From positions 62,001-126,000 of the forward strand of contig NZ_JAUORV010000003.1 in the NCBI RefSeq assembly GCF_030548205.1: DNA of 64,000 nucleotides, written 5' to 3'. Shown piece by piece: positions 18,496 through 27,093 of the stretch (the first letter of the stretch is position 1; each line of letters opens with the position of its first letter). A program made the position numbers and the translations under genes. Under the pieces are notes generated by a model. It was given only the letters and a program-made list of their open reading frames with translations, had not been told where the DNA came from and searched no databases. The DNA is from Aliiglaciecola sp. 3_MG-2023. GTDB lineage: Bacteria; Pseudomonadota; Gammaproteobacteria; Enterobacterales; Alteromonadaceae.

Positions 18496-19263
18496 TTATT
18501 GAATGTTAAATTGAAACTCTCGTTGCTGGACGTTAGTTCCTGCTGGATCGAATGTGTGTTCTAGCCATGTTACCTGCTTGTTTTTATTCACTAATAACAG
18601 GGTGGAAGAGCGAGTGCCATATTCAGGAGATTGGATGAATATGGACGATAATCGGCGCTCCCAATCAATTGGAACCCCCGTCTTTGGGAGCTGTTCGTCT
18701 TTTGCTTTGGTTTGATCAAGTAGAATTTCAAACAATCTATCGGTATCAATCGTTTTAGCCTGTTGGCAGTGTTCTCTTAGCTTATCCACACCTTGGTTTA
18801 TTTTAGGCCAGGGGCTATCCAAATCTGCATTTGATAATCCATACACTCCTGAGCCTAAGCGATTCACATTATCGGTGTGATTATTGTAAACAAAAAGGTC
18901 GTTCCATTTTCCAAATAACAGATTATAGCCATTGTATTGCTGTTTGCTTTGCCGCAATTTGCTTAAATAGTCCTGGGGGTTATTTTGCTCAATCAAAAAT
19001 TCACTTACCAAATGCCCCCTTGAAATAGCATTACTTAGCAGTTTTTGAGGATCTCGCACATTGGTTAATGCGCAAATACGGCCATGCAAATTTGCGCCCA
19101 TCCAAGTCCCACCCGCTTCCAAATCTCGTCCTGCTAATAGCTTAGGGTGTGCTTGCCAGAACTCAGATTGAGCAGTAGGGCGTTGATGAAACTCATCCCG
19201 ATTAGCCGCGATTATTAACGGATAGTCAGGATGCTGTTCCACAGCGATAAAAAGAATGCACAT
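18496..19263 (-). CDS. NRDE (TANGO2-like) family protein
   Basis: A 255-residue protein starting MCILFIAV with Cys2 exposed after Met removal, as in Ntn-hydrolase-like folds, and the signature NRDE at 21-24 followed by FHQRP. A second family motif AGGTWMG(A/V) is near residue 50. The bacterial function is unsettled; the animal homologue TANGO2 has been connected to heme or lipid trafficking. It starts three bases after the FHA gene stop, so it is the third gene of the protease-FHA-NRDE operon. Whether it shares their role or is merely co-transcribed is unknown. Confidence 0.85.
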   Translation of the reverse strand: MCILFIAVEQHPDYPLIIAANRDEFHQRPTAQSEFWQAHPKLLAGRDLEAGGTWMGANLHGRICALTNVRDPQKLLSNAISRGHLVSEFLIEQNNPQDYLSKLRQSKQQYNGYNLLFGKWNDLFVYNNHTDNVNRLGSGVYGLSNADLDSPWPKINQGVDKLREHCQQAKTIDTDRLFEILLDQTKAKDEQLPKTGVPIDWERRLSSIFIQSPEYGTRSSTLLLVNKNKQVTWLEHTFDPAGTNVQQREFQFNIQ

Positions 19264-19266
19264 TAG

Positions 19267-20232
19267 TTATTTGTTGTCCTCTTCAACTTCTTGCTTTAAA
19301 CCTTCAATTAAATTTTCGGACCTCTCTACAAACGCTTCTGTACTTTCAGGCGCTGTGATCCTAAAAATAGGAGACAGCACTTGTGAAGTGTAGCGGGGCG
19401 CTGCAACGAAATTTTGGGTATTGAAAAAGTGTGGAGCTAAAACGTACATGGCTAATAAAGCCGTTCCTGCAATGCTAATACCATTGCGCATAGCCCTTGA
19501 TTGATGGAAAGCTATAAACAACGTAAACCACAAGAATGCGAAGAACAAGATCCCTTTTAACAACAATATGAACCAATAAATAAATTGCACAGAACTTAAG
19601 TTAAACTGCAATAGCGCCTGTAAATAACTCATTAATTCGTGACAAATTAAAAACAGCCAGAGCAAATTAAATTGGGTTACGATGTGGGCATCTTTTTTCG
19701 CCAAAATGGATAACAACGCAAAACATAGAGGCCAAATGCAGGCTACTGCTGTGGCGCTTAAACTCACTTTCATAATTTGCGAAATATTGACTTCAACAAT
19801 ACTATTAAAATAGAAGTTAGCGGATACAAGCCCTATAAAGATAAAGGCTAAAAGTGCGCATATTCTGCGCATTGAAAGCCATTCCATTTTTTCTTCTAGT
19901 TTACTTAAAATCACGGCAGGTGCGACGTTTTGACTATCTTTGAATATTCTAAGTCGCGTTCGGCCTATGGTAACGATATCGTCAAAACCTATTAAGGCGT
20001 TTTGACCCGATATTCCATTGATTTTGACGCCATTTAATGAATCAACATCATTTAAGATGAGTGTATTACTATCGTCTTGTGAACTAACAGATAAGTGGCT
20101 AGGTTCCACATAGGGGTCGTCTATGCGTACATCATTATCGTAGGCTCTGCCAATGGAAATAGTCTCTTTTTCGAAAGCTTGGTAGCTTAAAACTTTGCCG
20201 CTTCTCGACAGTACTTCAACAACTATTGCCAT
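19267..20232 (-). CDS. FHA-domain membrane protein
   Basis: A 321-residue protein with an N-terminal FHA domain (about 1-98) carrying the usual conserved pieces: G28-R29, S45-H46 and N67-G68. Five hydrophobic segments follow (about 124-143, 156-177, 188-208, 218-242, 251-267), then a hydrophilic tail of about 54 residues. FHA domains bind phosphothreonine peptides. With a cytoplasmic FHA domain and five helices, the tail should be periplasmic (inference). The start overlaps the end of the protease gene by ten bases and the NRDE gene follows three bases later, so a joint operon is likely. No kinase or phosphatase gene is adjacent. Confidence 0.85.
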   Translation of the reverse strand: MAIVVEVLSRSGKVLSYQAFEKETISIGRAYDNDVRIDDPYVEPSHLSVSSQDDSNTLILNDVDSLNGVKINGISGQNALIGFDDIVTIGRTRLRIFKDSQNVAPAVILSKLEEKMEWLSMRRICALLAFIFIGLVSANFYFNSIVEVNISQIMKVSLSATAVACIWPLCFALLSILAKKDAHIVTQFNLLWLFLICHELMSYLQALLQFNLSSVQFIYWFILLLKGILFFAFLWFTLFIAFHQSRAMRNGISIAGTALLAMYVLAPHFFNTQNFVAAPRYTSQVLSPIFRITAPESTEAFVERSENLIEGLKQEVEEDNK

Positions 20233-21488
20233 GACATGGAATCCATAAATTGATTAGAAAATTGTTTCATAGAATCAGCACTTACTCCTGCAAGCGTGAA
20301 ATGGCTAATTAAACTTCCATCTGAAAAATCATTACTGGCGGAGATAAATAAAACATCATACAAATCGTCAAAGTCTTTATAAGCGCGAGCACACAAAATA
20401 CTTTTCTGCGAAACTTGGTGTTGGTTGGATACGATATCTTGTTGGCAACGATAATTTGTCACATCGTTTTTACCCGCTTGGTTTCCAGGGCGCGTAAAGG
20501 CAATTTTTTGAGTCAGAAAGTTGTGAAATTGAAAGGTGTTGAGTTGTTCGCTAGTGAGCCACTCGAATTCAATTTCAATTTCTCCAGTTTGTAATCTACC
20601 GTTTAAAAAGATGGCTTCACCAATTCGGCAGCGACTGGAGACGGATAAAAATTTCACATCCTTTTCACTGGCATTTGAGCCTCCCCAGCAAGATATAAAG
20701 TCGGATATTTTTTCAGGGACACTGGCTTTACCTAAAGGGGCGTGGGACCAAGGGGTGGATAAAATCTGAGCAACCATTTTCCCTTGGTTTTGTTGCAATT
20801 GTTTTTGTATGTGCGATTTGTAATCTTTTGCATCAATTTGTTGTTGTGAATAAAACAGCGCTTTTACTTTCGGCAAAGGGATTAAGAAACCTATTTGATT
20901 GCCTGCTGTGGCCACATTAACGCCAACGATTTGACCCAAGCCATTGACCGCCGGACCACCACTCATTCCAGGGTTAATTGAACCGGTAAAATGAATTCGT
21001 TGGTAAAAACTATTCTTTTTTAATCCATTGTAGGTGCCAGGCACGACTATCATACCTAAATCATGTGGGTTGCCTAATGAATATATATTTGAGCCTTGCA
21101 ATGGTAAGTTATCTGCTAGCTTAAAGGGTAAGCCGCTGGTTTGTGCAGGATCAATTTGCAACAAGGATAAATCGTTAATTACATCAAAGTTTTTAAGCTG
21201 CAAATTACCGGTATTACCATCTGCATCTAAATACTGAATGCGGTATTTATCGGGAAAGTAAACAAAGTCAGATATCACGTGATAATTGGAAATAATATCC
21301 CCGTTTTCACTCACTCTAAATCCGGAACCAATTGACGATTTGTTTCCAGACTCTTTATCAATCATTTGAATTTGATATAAAGAGCTTCGATATTGGCTAA
21401 ACAGGTTTTGCGCTGTTTGTTGGCTAAAAGTATGTTGGCTATATAGTAAAGATATAAAAATTATAATTCTTAGCACTAAAAATCCCAT
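20223..21488 (-). CDS. Exported trypsin-like serine protease (S1C-like, no PDZ domain)
   Basis: A 421-residue protein with a signal peptide (about 1-22) and a trypsin-like protease domain over about 30-210. The catalytic triad is visible: His70 in ISNYHV, Asp106 in NDLSLL and Ser176 in NPGMSGGPA, in the arrangement of HtrA/Deg proteases. The remaining 200 residues form a Cys-containing domain that I do not recognise; no PDZ domain is evident, which sets it apart from DegP/DegS. It should act in the periplasm. It overlaps the FHA gene downstream and is divergent from the acyltransferase gene. Confidence 0.85.
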   Translation of the reverse strand: MGFLVLRIIIFISLLYSQHTFSQQTAQNLFSQYRSSLYQIQMIDKESGNKSSIGSGFRVSENGDIISNYHVISDFVYFPDKYRIQYLDADGNTGNLQLKNFDVINDLSLLQIDPAQTSGLPFKLADNLPLQGSNIYSLGNPHDLGMIVVPGTYNGLKKNSFYQRIHFTGSINPGMSGGPAVNGLGQIVGVNVATAGNQIGFLIPLPKVKALFYSQQQIDAKDYKSHIQKQLQQNQGKMVAQILSTPWSHAPLGKASVPEKISDFISCWGGSNASEKDVKFLSVSSRCRIGEAIFLNGRLQTGEIEIEFEWLTSEQLNTFQFHNFLTQKIAFTRPGNQAGKNDVTNYRCQQDIVSNQHQVSQKSILCARAYKDFDDLYDVLFISASNDFSDGSLISHFTLAGVSADSMKQFSNQFMDSMSWQ

Positions 21489-21661
21489 TAAAATACTGAC
21501 GATGGTAACAAGGGGTTATTTGAGACCGGTTTTCATACAACTTAGATTGGTAAACTACGGTTTTAGGTAAAATAATAAGAGTGATTATTTTTCCATGGTT
21601 ATTTACTTGACCCTAGAAGTTATAAAAAGTTGCAAACCCGTTCGTTTGTCTAATCCGAGTG

Positions 21662-21667
21662 TATAAT
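21662..21667 (+). promoter_or_regulatory. Consensus -10 box for the acyltransferase transcript
   Basis: TATAAT matches the sigma-70 -10 consensus exactly; the -35 region (around TTCGTT) is weak. Initiation near 21674 would leave a leader of about 55 bases before the proposed CTG start. Confidence 0.4.
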
Positions 21668-21729
21668 AAGAGAATCTGAACGCAAATAATATTGTAAATA
21701 TTATTAATTCATTACAACAGGATATAAAA

Positions 21730-22335
21730 CTGAAACTTTCTGCAAATATACCAAGATTAGGAAATGCCTTAAGTGAGAGTTTAGGCTGCATTATTTTAAA
21801 AATATTGGGATGGAAATTTGAAGGGGAGTTTCCTGAACAAAGTAAAATGGTAATTGCAGTAGCTCCCCATACCTCAAACTGGGATTTCGTGATTGGCATG
21901 GCTGCGGTATTTCGTTTACGACTCAAAATCTCATTTTTTGGCAAGCATAGTATTTTTGTTCCTCCTTTCAAATCTTTACTGATCCGATGGGGAGGCATAC
22001 CCATTGAACGGTCTCAATCCCATGGTGTCGTCAATCAAATGATTGATAAAATTAAACAAAAGGATAAAATACTATTAGCTGTTGCCCCTGAGGGTACTCG
22101 TAGCAAAATTTATCCTTGGAAAAGTGGTTTTTTACATATTGCTAAACAAGCGAATATTCCGGTGTTTTTAATTGGCCTAGACTATCGCCGTAAATCCATC
22201 GTTTTAGGTCCTATTTTTCATCCTAAAGAAGATAACTCTTTAGAAATGCAAAAAGTTTATGCGTTTTATGCTAAAGTGCACGCAAAATTTCCTTCCCAGG
22301 TAGCCTTTCCCGCGGAGAGTTCGATTGAAAGATAA
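21730..22335 (+). CDS. PlsC-like acyltransferase family protein (probable CTG start)
   Basis: A glycerophosphate-acyltransferase-like protein of about 201 residues. The NHxxxxD-type motif is HTSNWD and the second motif is PEGTRS, as in 1-acyl-glycerol-3-phosphate acyltransferases. The first conventional start, TTG at 21805, has no Shine-Dalgarno sequence and cuts off an amphipathic N-terminal helix usually present in the family. A CTG at 21730, which would begin MKLSANIPRLGN, has AGGA exactly seven bases upstream, so I place the start there. Stops at 21664-21669 bound the frame. The natural substrate is not evident. Its end overlaps the following PLP-enzyme gene by 11 bases. Confidence 0.75.
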   Translation: MKLSANIPRLGNALSESLGCIILKILGWKFEGEFPEQSKMVIAVAPHTSNWDFVIGMAAVFRLRLKISFFGKHSIFVPPFKSLLIRWGGIPIERSQSHGVVNQMIDKIKQKDKILLAVAPEGTRSKIYPWKSGFLHIAKQANIPVFLIGLDYRRKSIVLGPIFHPKEDNSLEMQKVYAFYAKVHAKFPSQVAFPAESSIER

Positions 22336-23566
22336 AGGTTTTACAACACGACTTGTGCATGCTGACCGCATGTTTAACAAGCCCCAAGATGGTTCTGTTC
22401 ATTCACCCACAAGTAATTCAGTCCTTTTTGAGTACCAAGACGTCAATGATTTAGTCGAGGTGTTTCAAGGTAAGAAGCTTGGGCATGTATACGGACGCTC
22501 ATCTTCTTCCTCTAATGCAGCTTTGCAAAATATATTGGCTGATATTGAAGGCGGTGTGGCAGCTGTCACTTTTGCCACAGGCATGGCAGCTATTTCTTCT
22601 ATGTTTTTTGCATTATTGAAGCAAAACGACCACATTATTGTTAGCCAATTTTTATTCGGCAATACCAGCAGTTTAATGGTCACATTAGAAAACTTAGGTA
22701 TTCAAATAAGCTATGTGGATAGCACTAATATCAATTCCATTGCTAAAGAATTGAAAGACAATACGCGAATGGTATTCACTGAAACTATTGCAAATCCAGT
22801 GACTCAGGTTGCTGATTTACAGGCCATTGGTGAGTTTTGTGAAGCAAACAAGCTTTTGTTTGTTATTGATAATACCATGACACCTGGTTTTATTTTCGAT
22901 GCCAAAACAGTCAAAGCATCCTTAACGGTTACGTCATTAACTAAATACATCGCTGGCCATGGCAATGTTTTAGGTGGTGCTGTGGTGGATACTGGCGTTT
23001 ATGATTGGTCTGAATATCCAAATATTTTTGACTTGTACCGTGTGGGTGATCCAGCCACATGGGGTATGACCCAAATTCGTAAGAAAGGTTTACGTGATTT
23101 AGGGGCAACTTTATCTCCGCAGTCGGCACAACAAATATCCATAGGCTTAGAAACCCTGGCTTTACGGCTCAACAAAACCTGTGAAAATGCACTGAGGTTA
23201 GCCACTTACTTGCATGGTCACGAAAAAGTGGCCAATGTTTACTATCCTGGGCTCGCTGATCATCCCCAACACTATATTGCCAGAGAACTGTTTAAAGGTA
23301 ATTACGGCGGAATTTTTAGCATGGATTTATCCCCGGGGCTAGATGTACACAAGTTTATAAATTCACTCAATACAGTGGTAATTGCTACTCACCTTGGGGA
23401 TACACGCACATTATGTTTGCCGGTAGCGTCTACTATCTTTTATGAAAACGGTGCCGAGCAGCGTGCGCAAATGGGGATCAACGAAAGCATGATACGATTT
23501 TCGGTAGGCATTGAAGATATCGACGATATTGTGGCTGACTTTGAGCAAGCCTTTGCACAAATTTAA
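22325..23566 (+). CDS. Cystathionine gamma-synthase family PLP enzyme
   Basis: A 413-residue member of the Cys/Met-metabolism PLP family (cystathionine gamma-synthase, O-acylhomoserine sulfhydrylase, methionine gamma-lyase). The cofactor lysine is Lys207 in SLTKYIAGHGN, with the upstream YGR (57-59) and FATGMAAI phosphate-binding segments also present. Its N-terminus (HADR..NKPQDGSVHSP) differs from classical MetB, so I do not assign a specific reaction. The start is TTG at 22325 after GCGGAGAG. It overlaps the acyltransferase gene by 11 bases, implying co-translation. Confidence 0.85.
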   Translation: MKDKGFTTRLVHADRMFNKPQDGSVHSPTSNSVLFEYQDVNDLVEVFQGKKLGHVYGRSSSSSNAALQNILADIEGGVAAVTFATGMAAISSMFFALLKQNDHIIVSQFLFGNTSSLMVTLENLGIQISYVDSTNINSIAKELKDNTRMVFTETIANPVTQVADLQAIGEFCEANKLLFVIDNTMTPGFIFDAKTVKASLTVTSLTKYIAGHGNVLGGAVVDTGVYDWSEYPNIFDLYRVGDPATWGMTQIRKKGLRDLGATLSPQSAQQISIGLETLALRLNKTCENALRLATYLHGHEKVANVYYPGLADHPQHYIARELFKGNYGGIFSMDLSPGLDVHKFINSLNTVVIATHLGDTRTLCLPVASTIFYENGAEQRAQMGINESMIRFSVGIEDIDDIVADFEQAFAQI

Positions 23567-23694
23567 TGGGAGTGATTAGCCGCACTGTTTATTCTCGAAG
23601 GTGTATTAATAAAAATATCACCCAAAAATTCACTAAAATTCAATCACTTGAATAGATACTTTGAAATAATTTAAAATTTTATGAACTAATAGTA

Positions 23695-23815
23695 TTTAGC
23701 ATTGACTAATAATTAGTTGTAAAGATGTTTTATTGCTAATAACAGTAAAACATTTCATTGTGTGTTCCAAGTGATGTGTGTTTATAGCCCCGTTTATCGG
23801 GGCTTTTTTTTGCTT
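23695..23815 (+). ncRNA. Candidate small RNA or structured 3' UTR
   Basis: In the gap after the PLP-enzyme gene, an 11-bp stem (23725-23735 with 23743-23753, one G-U pair, loop CTAATAA) is followed 32 bases later by a strong plus-strand terminator. The terminator lies 220 bases past the stop of the PLP gene, which is unusually far. No convincing promoter is seen: TTGACT at 23703 lacks a partner -10. It may be an independent small RNA or a processed 3' UTR. Boundaries are approximate. Confidence 0.3.
23786..23804 (+). terminator. Rho-independent terminator, plus-strand oriented
   Basis: AGCCCCG pairs with CGGGGCT around TTTAT, followed by a run of eight Ts on the plus strand only. It cannot serve the minus-strand gpx gene well. 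Confidence 0.92.
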
Positions 23816-23848
23816 TCGAATTCAAACTATCTATTTCAAAGTCAGTTA

Positions 23849-24391
23849 TTAACGGGCTATTGCGTCTAGAATATCTTTCCTAAACTCTTTATCTGAAGGT
23901 TTGATGGAGGATTTATATGCGTTTACCACCTCACCATTTTTATCAACCAAATATTTATAAAAATTCCAACCTGGTTCAATACCACTTTGTTTGCTTAACT
24001 TGCGGAATAAGGGATCGGCGTTTTTGCCTTTTACGTTTGTTACCTCAAACATGGGAAATTCCACACCATAGGTTAATTCACACAACTCAGCGGTTTGACT
24101 TTCATCACTAAATTCTTGTTTAAAATCATGGGAAGGAAAACCTAGAACTACAAAATCTTTATCTTTAAGTTCACTATATAAGGCTTCAAGGCCTTCAAAT
24201 TGAGGGGTATACCCACATTTACTTGCGGTGTTAACAATTAGCAGGGTCTTTCCACGATACTCTTTGCACATGTTAACGGTTTCTTGTGAGTTCAGTTTGC
24301 GTTTCATAAACTTTAAAACATCTGGGCATTCATTTGCTGATGTGAATAGGGGGGTGAATACTAAACTGCAAAGTAAGACTAATTTTTTCAT
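23849..24391 (-). CDS. Exported glutathione peroxidase (Cys type)
   Basis: A 180-residue thioredoxin-fold peroxidase with signal peptide MKKLVLLCSLVFTPLFTSA. The catalytic cysteine is Cys59 in NTASKCGYTPQ (no selenocysteine), with Gln92 and the later WN pair (GWNFYKYL) completing the usual tetrad. The common FPCNQFG motif is altered to FPSHDF, so the usual second Cys is replaced by Ser. It should reduce peroxides in the periplasm. The ATG at 24391 is preferred because GGAG stands seven bases upstream and it gives a clean signal peptide; a longer frame starts at 24448. Confidence 0.9.
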   Translation of the reverse strand: MKKLVLLCSLVFTPLFTSANECPDVLKFMKRKLNSQETVNMCKEYRGKTLLIVNTASKCGYTPQFEGLEALYSELKDKDFVVLGFPSHDFKQEFSDESQTAELCELTYGVEFPMFEVTNVKGKNADPLFRKLSKQSGIEPGWNFYKYLVDKNGEVVNAYKSSIKPSDKEFRKDILDAIAR

Positions 24392-24543
24392 GAAAACTCC
24401 ATTGATATGACGATCTACTATTTGGCATGTAAACGTTACTATCTTCAAAAAGCAATTTTAGATCATTTGTTTACCTAAATAAGCTCATGGGTTTTAATAC
24501 CATCCTAGGTTCTAACGACTATAACAAAAGCAGAGACTCAAAA

Positions 24544-27048
24544 ATGCAAAAAAGCTTTAAACTGCTCATTATTTCAACTTTTACGTCTAGTTTACTTGCC
24601 TGTTCTGGGCTGCAAACTTCGGAAACTCCTCCTGAATCTAATTTAGTACAAGAAAATAGTGTCAGTACTATAATCCAGCAAAGAGTAAAACAAAAAGCGC
24701 CATACCTCGGTGATAACAATGAAACGCTTACGTTAAAGAAAATAATGGCGGATCCTGATTGGATCGGAAGACAACCGGAATCTCCTTATTGGTCACTTAA
24801 CGGCGAAAGTTATTTTTATTCTCAGAAACGAGAAGGGTCAGTGGTACGAGACTTGTATCAACAATCACTGACATCAAACACGGCGACGTTAGTCCCTTTG
24901 GCTGATTACCACCAGGTTTCCTATCAAGATAAGGTGTTCAATCAAGGTCGAACGATAACGGCTTGGTTATTTGAACAAAATATTTATATACAAGACCTTC
25001 AGTCTGGAAAGGTGACTCAACTCACCCGCAGTGATCAATATAGAAGTAATTTACAGTTTCTGGTTGATGGTAGGTTAAGTTATCGTAGTTACAACAAAAT
25101 ATTTGCCATAGATACAACCTCAGGCATAACAGAACAATTGGTCAGCTGGGAATTTAAAGAGGCTCCGAGTGCCAACGAAGCGGCTAAAGATTACATTGCT
25201 CAAGAGCAATTGAAGTTAATTGCGGTGCTAAATGATCGTCGAAAACGTACTCAAGATAAGTTTGACTTCAACGCACAAATTTCAAAACAGAATCACACAA
25301 CCACTCCCGAACCTTTTTATCTCCCTAAAGATCATAAAACCGCTTCGGCCAGTCTGTCTCCTAACGGCAGATACCTAATATTAGCCATTGAAAAAGATAC
25401 CCCAAGCAGAAGTAAAGGCGACATTATGCCTAATTACATCAAAGACAACGGGCGTATTAAGGCGGAGAAAGTGAGACGTCGGGTTGCGGACGCTAAGCCA
25501 GAAAGTCAATATCTGTGGCTACTCGATTTACAAAGCGGCGCGCAGAACAAACTTTCATATCAAAATTTACCCGGTTATAACGAAGACGTATTAGCTTCTG
25601 TTAAACAAGAAAATGCTGAAGCAAAAGGGGAGACCTATGAAAGCAACCGTCTGCCAAGGGATATCGCATTGTTGCAAGATTGGGATTGGGATCAAAGTGC
25701 GATACAATGGCAAAGAAATGGCGAAAACGTCGCCATTATGTTGGAAGCCTGGGACAATAAAGATCGTTGGTTAACCACAGTCGATTTCAGCAATCAGACT
25801 TTCGTTACCCAAGATAGACTGCATGACGATGCCTGGATTAATTATAACTTTAATAGTTTTGGTTGGTTAAATCAGTCTACAACCCTTTATTTTCTGTCTG
25901 AAAAAACTGGTTACTCTCACCTTTACTTGAAATCCTTGAATGCTGCAGCCAAACAACTTACCCGTGGTGAGTATGAGGTGGGTTCATTAACCTTAAGTGC
26001 AAACGATGAGTATATTTACTTTAAAGCAAATAAAAAACATCCCGGTATTTATGAGATTTATCGCATTGATTTAAACAGTGGTGATATAGAAGCTTTAACC
26101 GATTTGAATGGCGTAACCGACTACGTACTTAATGATCAGCAAACTAGTTTATTGTTAACCCACTCAAAGTTAACCATGCCGCCAGAACTTTTTGTTAAAT
26201 CAATTGGCACCGAAAGCTCAGCTGAGCAGGTTACATTCACCACCAGCGACGCATTTAAACAAATTAACTGGTCAATTCCAGAAATTGTGCCGATAAAATC
26301 TTCCCACGTAGCACAACCTATTTATGCCCGTTTATACGTGCCTGAAAATGTCGCAGAAGGTGATAAAAAGCGTGCAGTTATCTTTAATCACGGCGCAGGT
26401 TATTTACAAAACTCCCATTTGGGATGGTCTGCATATTTTCGTGAGTTTATGTTTCACAGTTTGCTGGTTCAACGAGGTTATGTGGTGCTAGATATGGATT
26501 ATCGTGCTTCAGCAGGATATGGCAGGGATTGGCGTACGGCAATATACAGACACATGGGGAAACCTGAAATTGAAGATTTAGTGGATGGCGTTAATTGGAT
26601 GGTAAATAACGTTAACGTGGATAGAAATAGGATAGGGACTTATGGCGGATCATACGGTGGTTTTATGACGTTTATGGCACTTTTCACTGAGCCAGATCTA
26701 TTCCAAGCCGGTGCGGCATTGCGTCCTGTATCTGATTGGGCCCACTATAACCATCCGTACACCTCAAATATTCTTAATACCCCTGATGTAGATCCCATTG
26801 CCTATGAGCGCAGTTCTCCCATCTATTTTGCTGAAGGTCTTGAAAAGCCCTTGCTTATAAATGCTCCTATGGTGGATTCAAATGTGTTTTTTGTTGATAC
26901 GGTACGTTTAGTTCAACGTTTGATTGAGTTAGAAAAACAGGACTTTGAAACCGCTATTTACCCAGTTGAATCCCATGGTTTTATTGAGCCAAGTTCGTGG
27001 TTAGATGAATACCGCAGGATTTATAAATTATTTGAAGAAAACTTGTAA
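24544..27048 (+). CDS. S9-family peptidase, lipoprotein
   Basis: An 834-residue exported serine peptidase. The signal peptide ends in lipobox LLAC, giving a lipid-anchored Cys. A long beta-propeller region (about 60-570) precedes the hydrolase domain with Ser703 in GGSYGG, Asp778 in MVDSNV and His811 in ESHGF. It resembles prolyl oligopeptidase/DPP-IV-like enzymes and is larger than the S9 enzyme at 1506 because of an extended propeller. The ATG at 24544 is chosen over an upstream in-frame start (24487) since it directly opens the lipoprotein signal. It is convergent with the rhombosortase gene. Confidence 0.88.
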   Translation: MQKSFKLLIISTFTSSLLACSGLQTSETPPESNLVQENSVSTIIQQRVKQKAPYLGDNNETLTLKKIMADPDWIGRQPESPYWSLNGESYFYSQKREGSVVRDLYQQSLTSNTATLVPLADYHQVSYQDKVFNQGRTITAWLFEQNIYIQDLQSGKVTQLTRSDQYRSNLQFLVDGRLSYRSYNKIFAIDTTSGITEQLVSWEFKEAPSANEAAKDYIAQEQLKLIAVLNDRRKRTQDKFDFNAQISKQNHTTTPEPFYLPKDHKTASASLSPNGRYLILAIEKDTPSRSKGDIMPNYIKDNGRIKAEKVRRRVADAKPESQYLWLLDLQSGAQNKLSYQNLPGYNEDVLASVKQENAEAKGETYESNRLPRDIALLQDWDWDQSAIQWQRNGENVAIMLEAWDNKDRWLTTVDFSNQTFVTQDRLHDDAWINYNFNSFGWLNQSTTLYFLSEKTGYSHLYLKSLNAAAKQLTRGEYEVGSLTLSANDEYIYFKANKKHPGIYEIYRIDLNSGDIEALTDLNGVTDYVLNDQQTSLLLTHSKLTMPPELFVKSIGTESSAEQVTFTTSDAFKQINWSIPEIVPIKSSHVAQPIYARLYVPENVAEGDKKRAVIFNHGAGYLQNSHLGWSAYFREFMFHSLLVQRGYVVLDMDYRASAGYGRDWRTAIYRHMGKPEIEDLVDGVNWMVNNVNVDRNRIGTYGGSYGGFMTFMALFTEPDLFQAGAALRPVSDWAHYNHPYTSNILNTPDVDPIAYERSSPIYFAEGLEKPLLINAPMVDSNVFFVDTVRLVQRLIELEKQDFETAIYPVESHGFIEPSSWLDEYRRIYKLFEENL

Positions 27049-27060
27049 GCTTATTAATGC

Positions 27061-27093
27061 ACTATTTGCCTCGGTGATCCTGAGGCAAATAGT
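27061..27093. terminator. Long hairpin overlapping the rhombosortase stop
   Basis: ACTATTTGCCTC pairs perfectly with GAGGCAAATAGT, extended by a G-U and a G-C pair to 14 bp with a five-base loop. It includes the stop codon of the minus-strand gene and lies 12 bases past the convergent S9 gene. There is no U-run on either strand. Confidence 0.5.
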
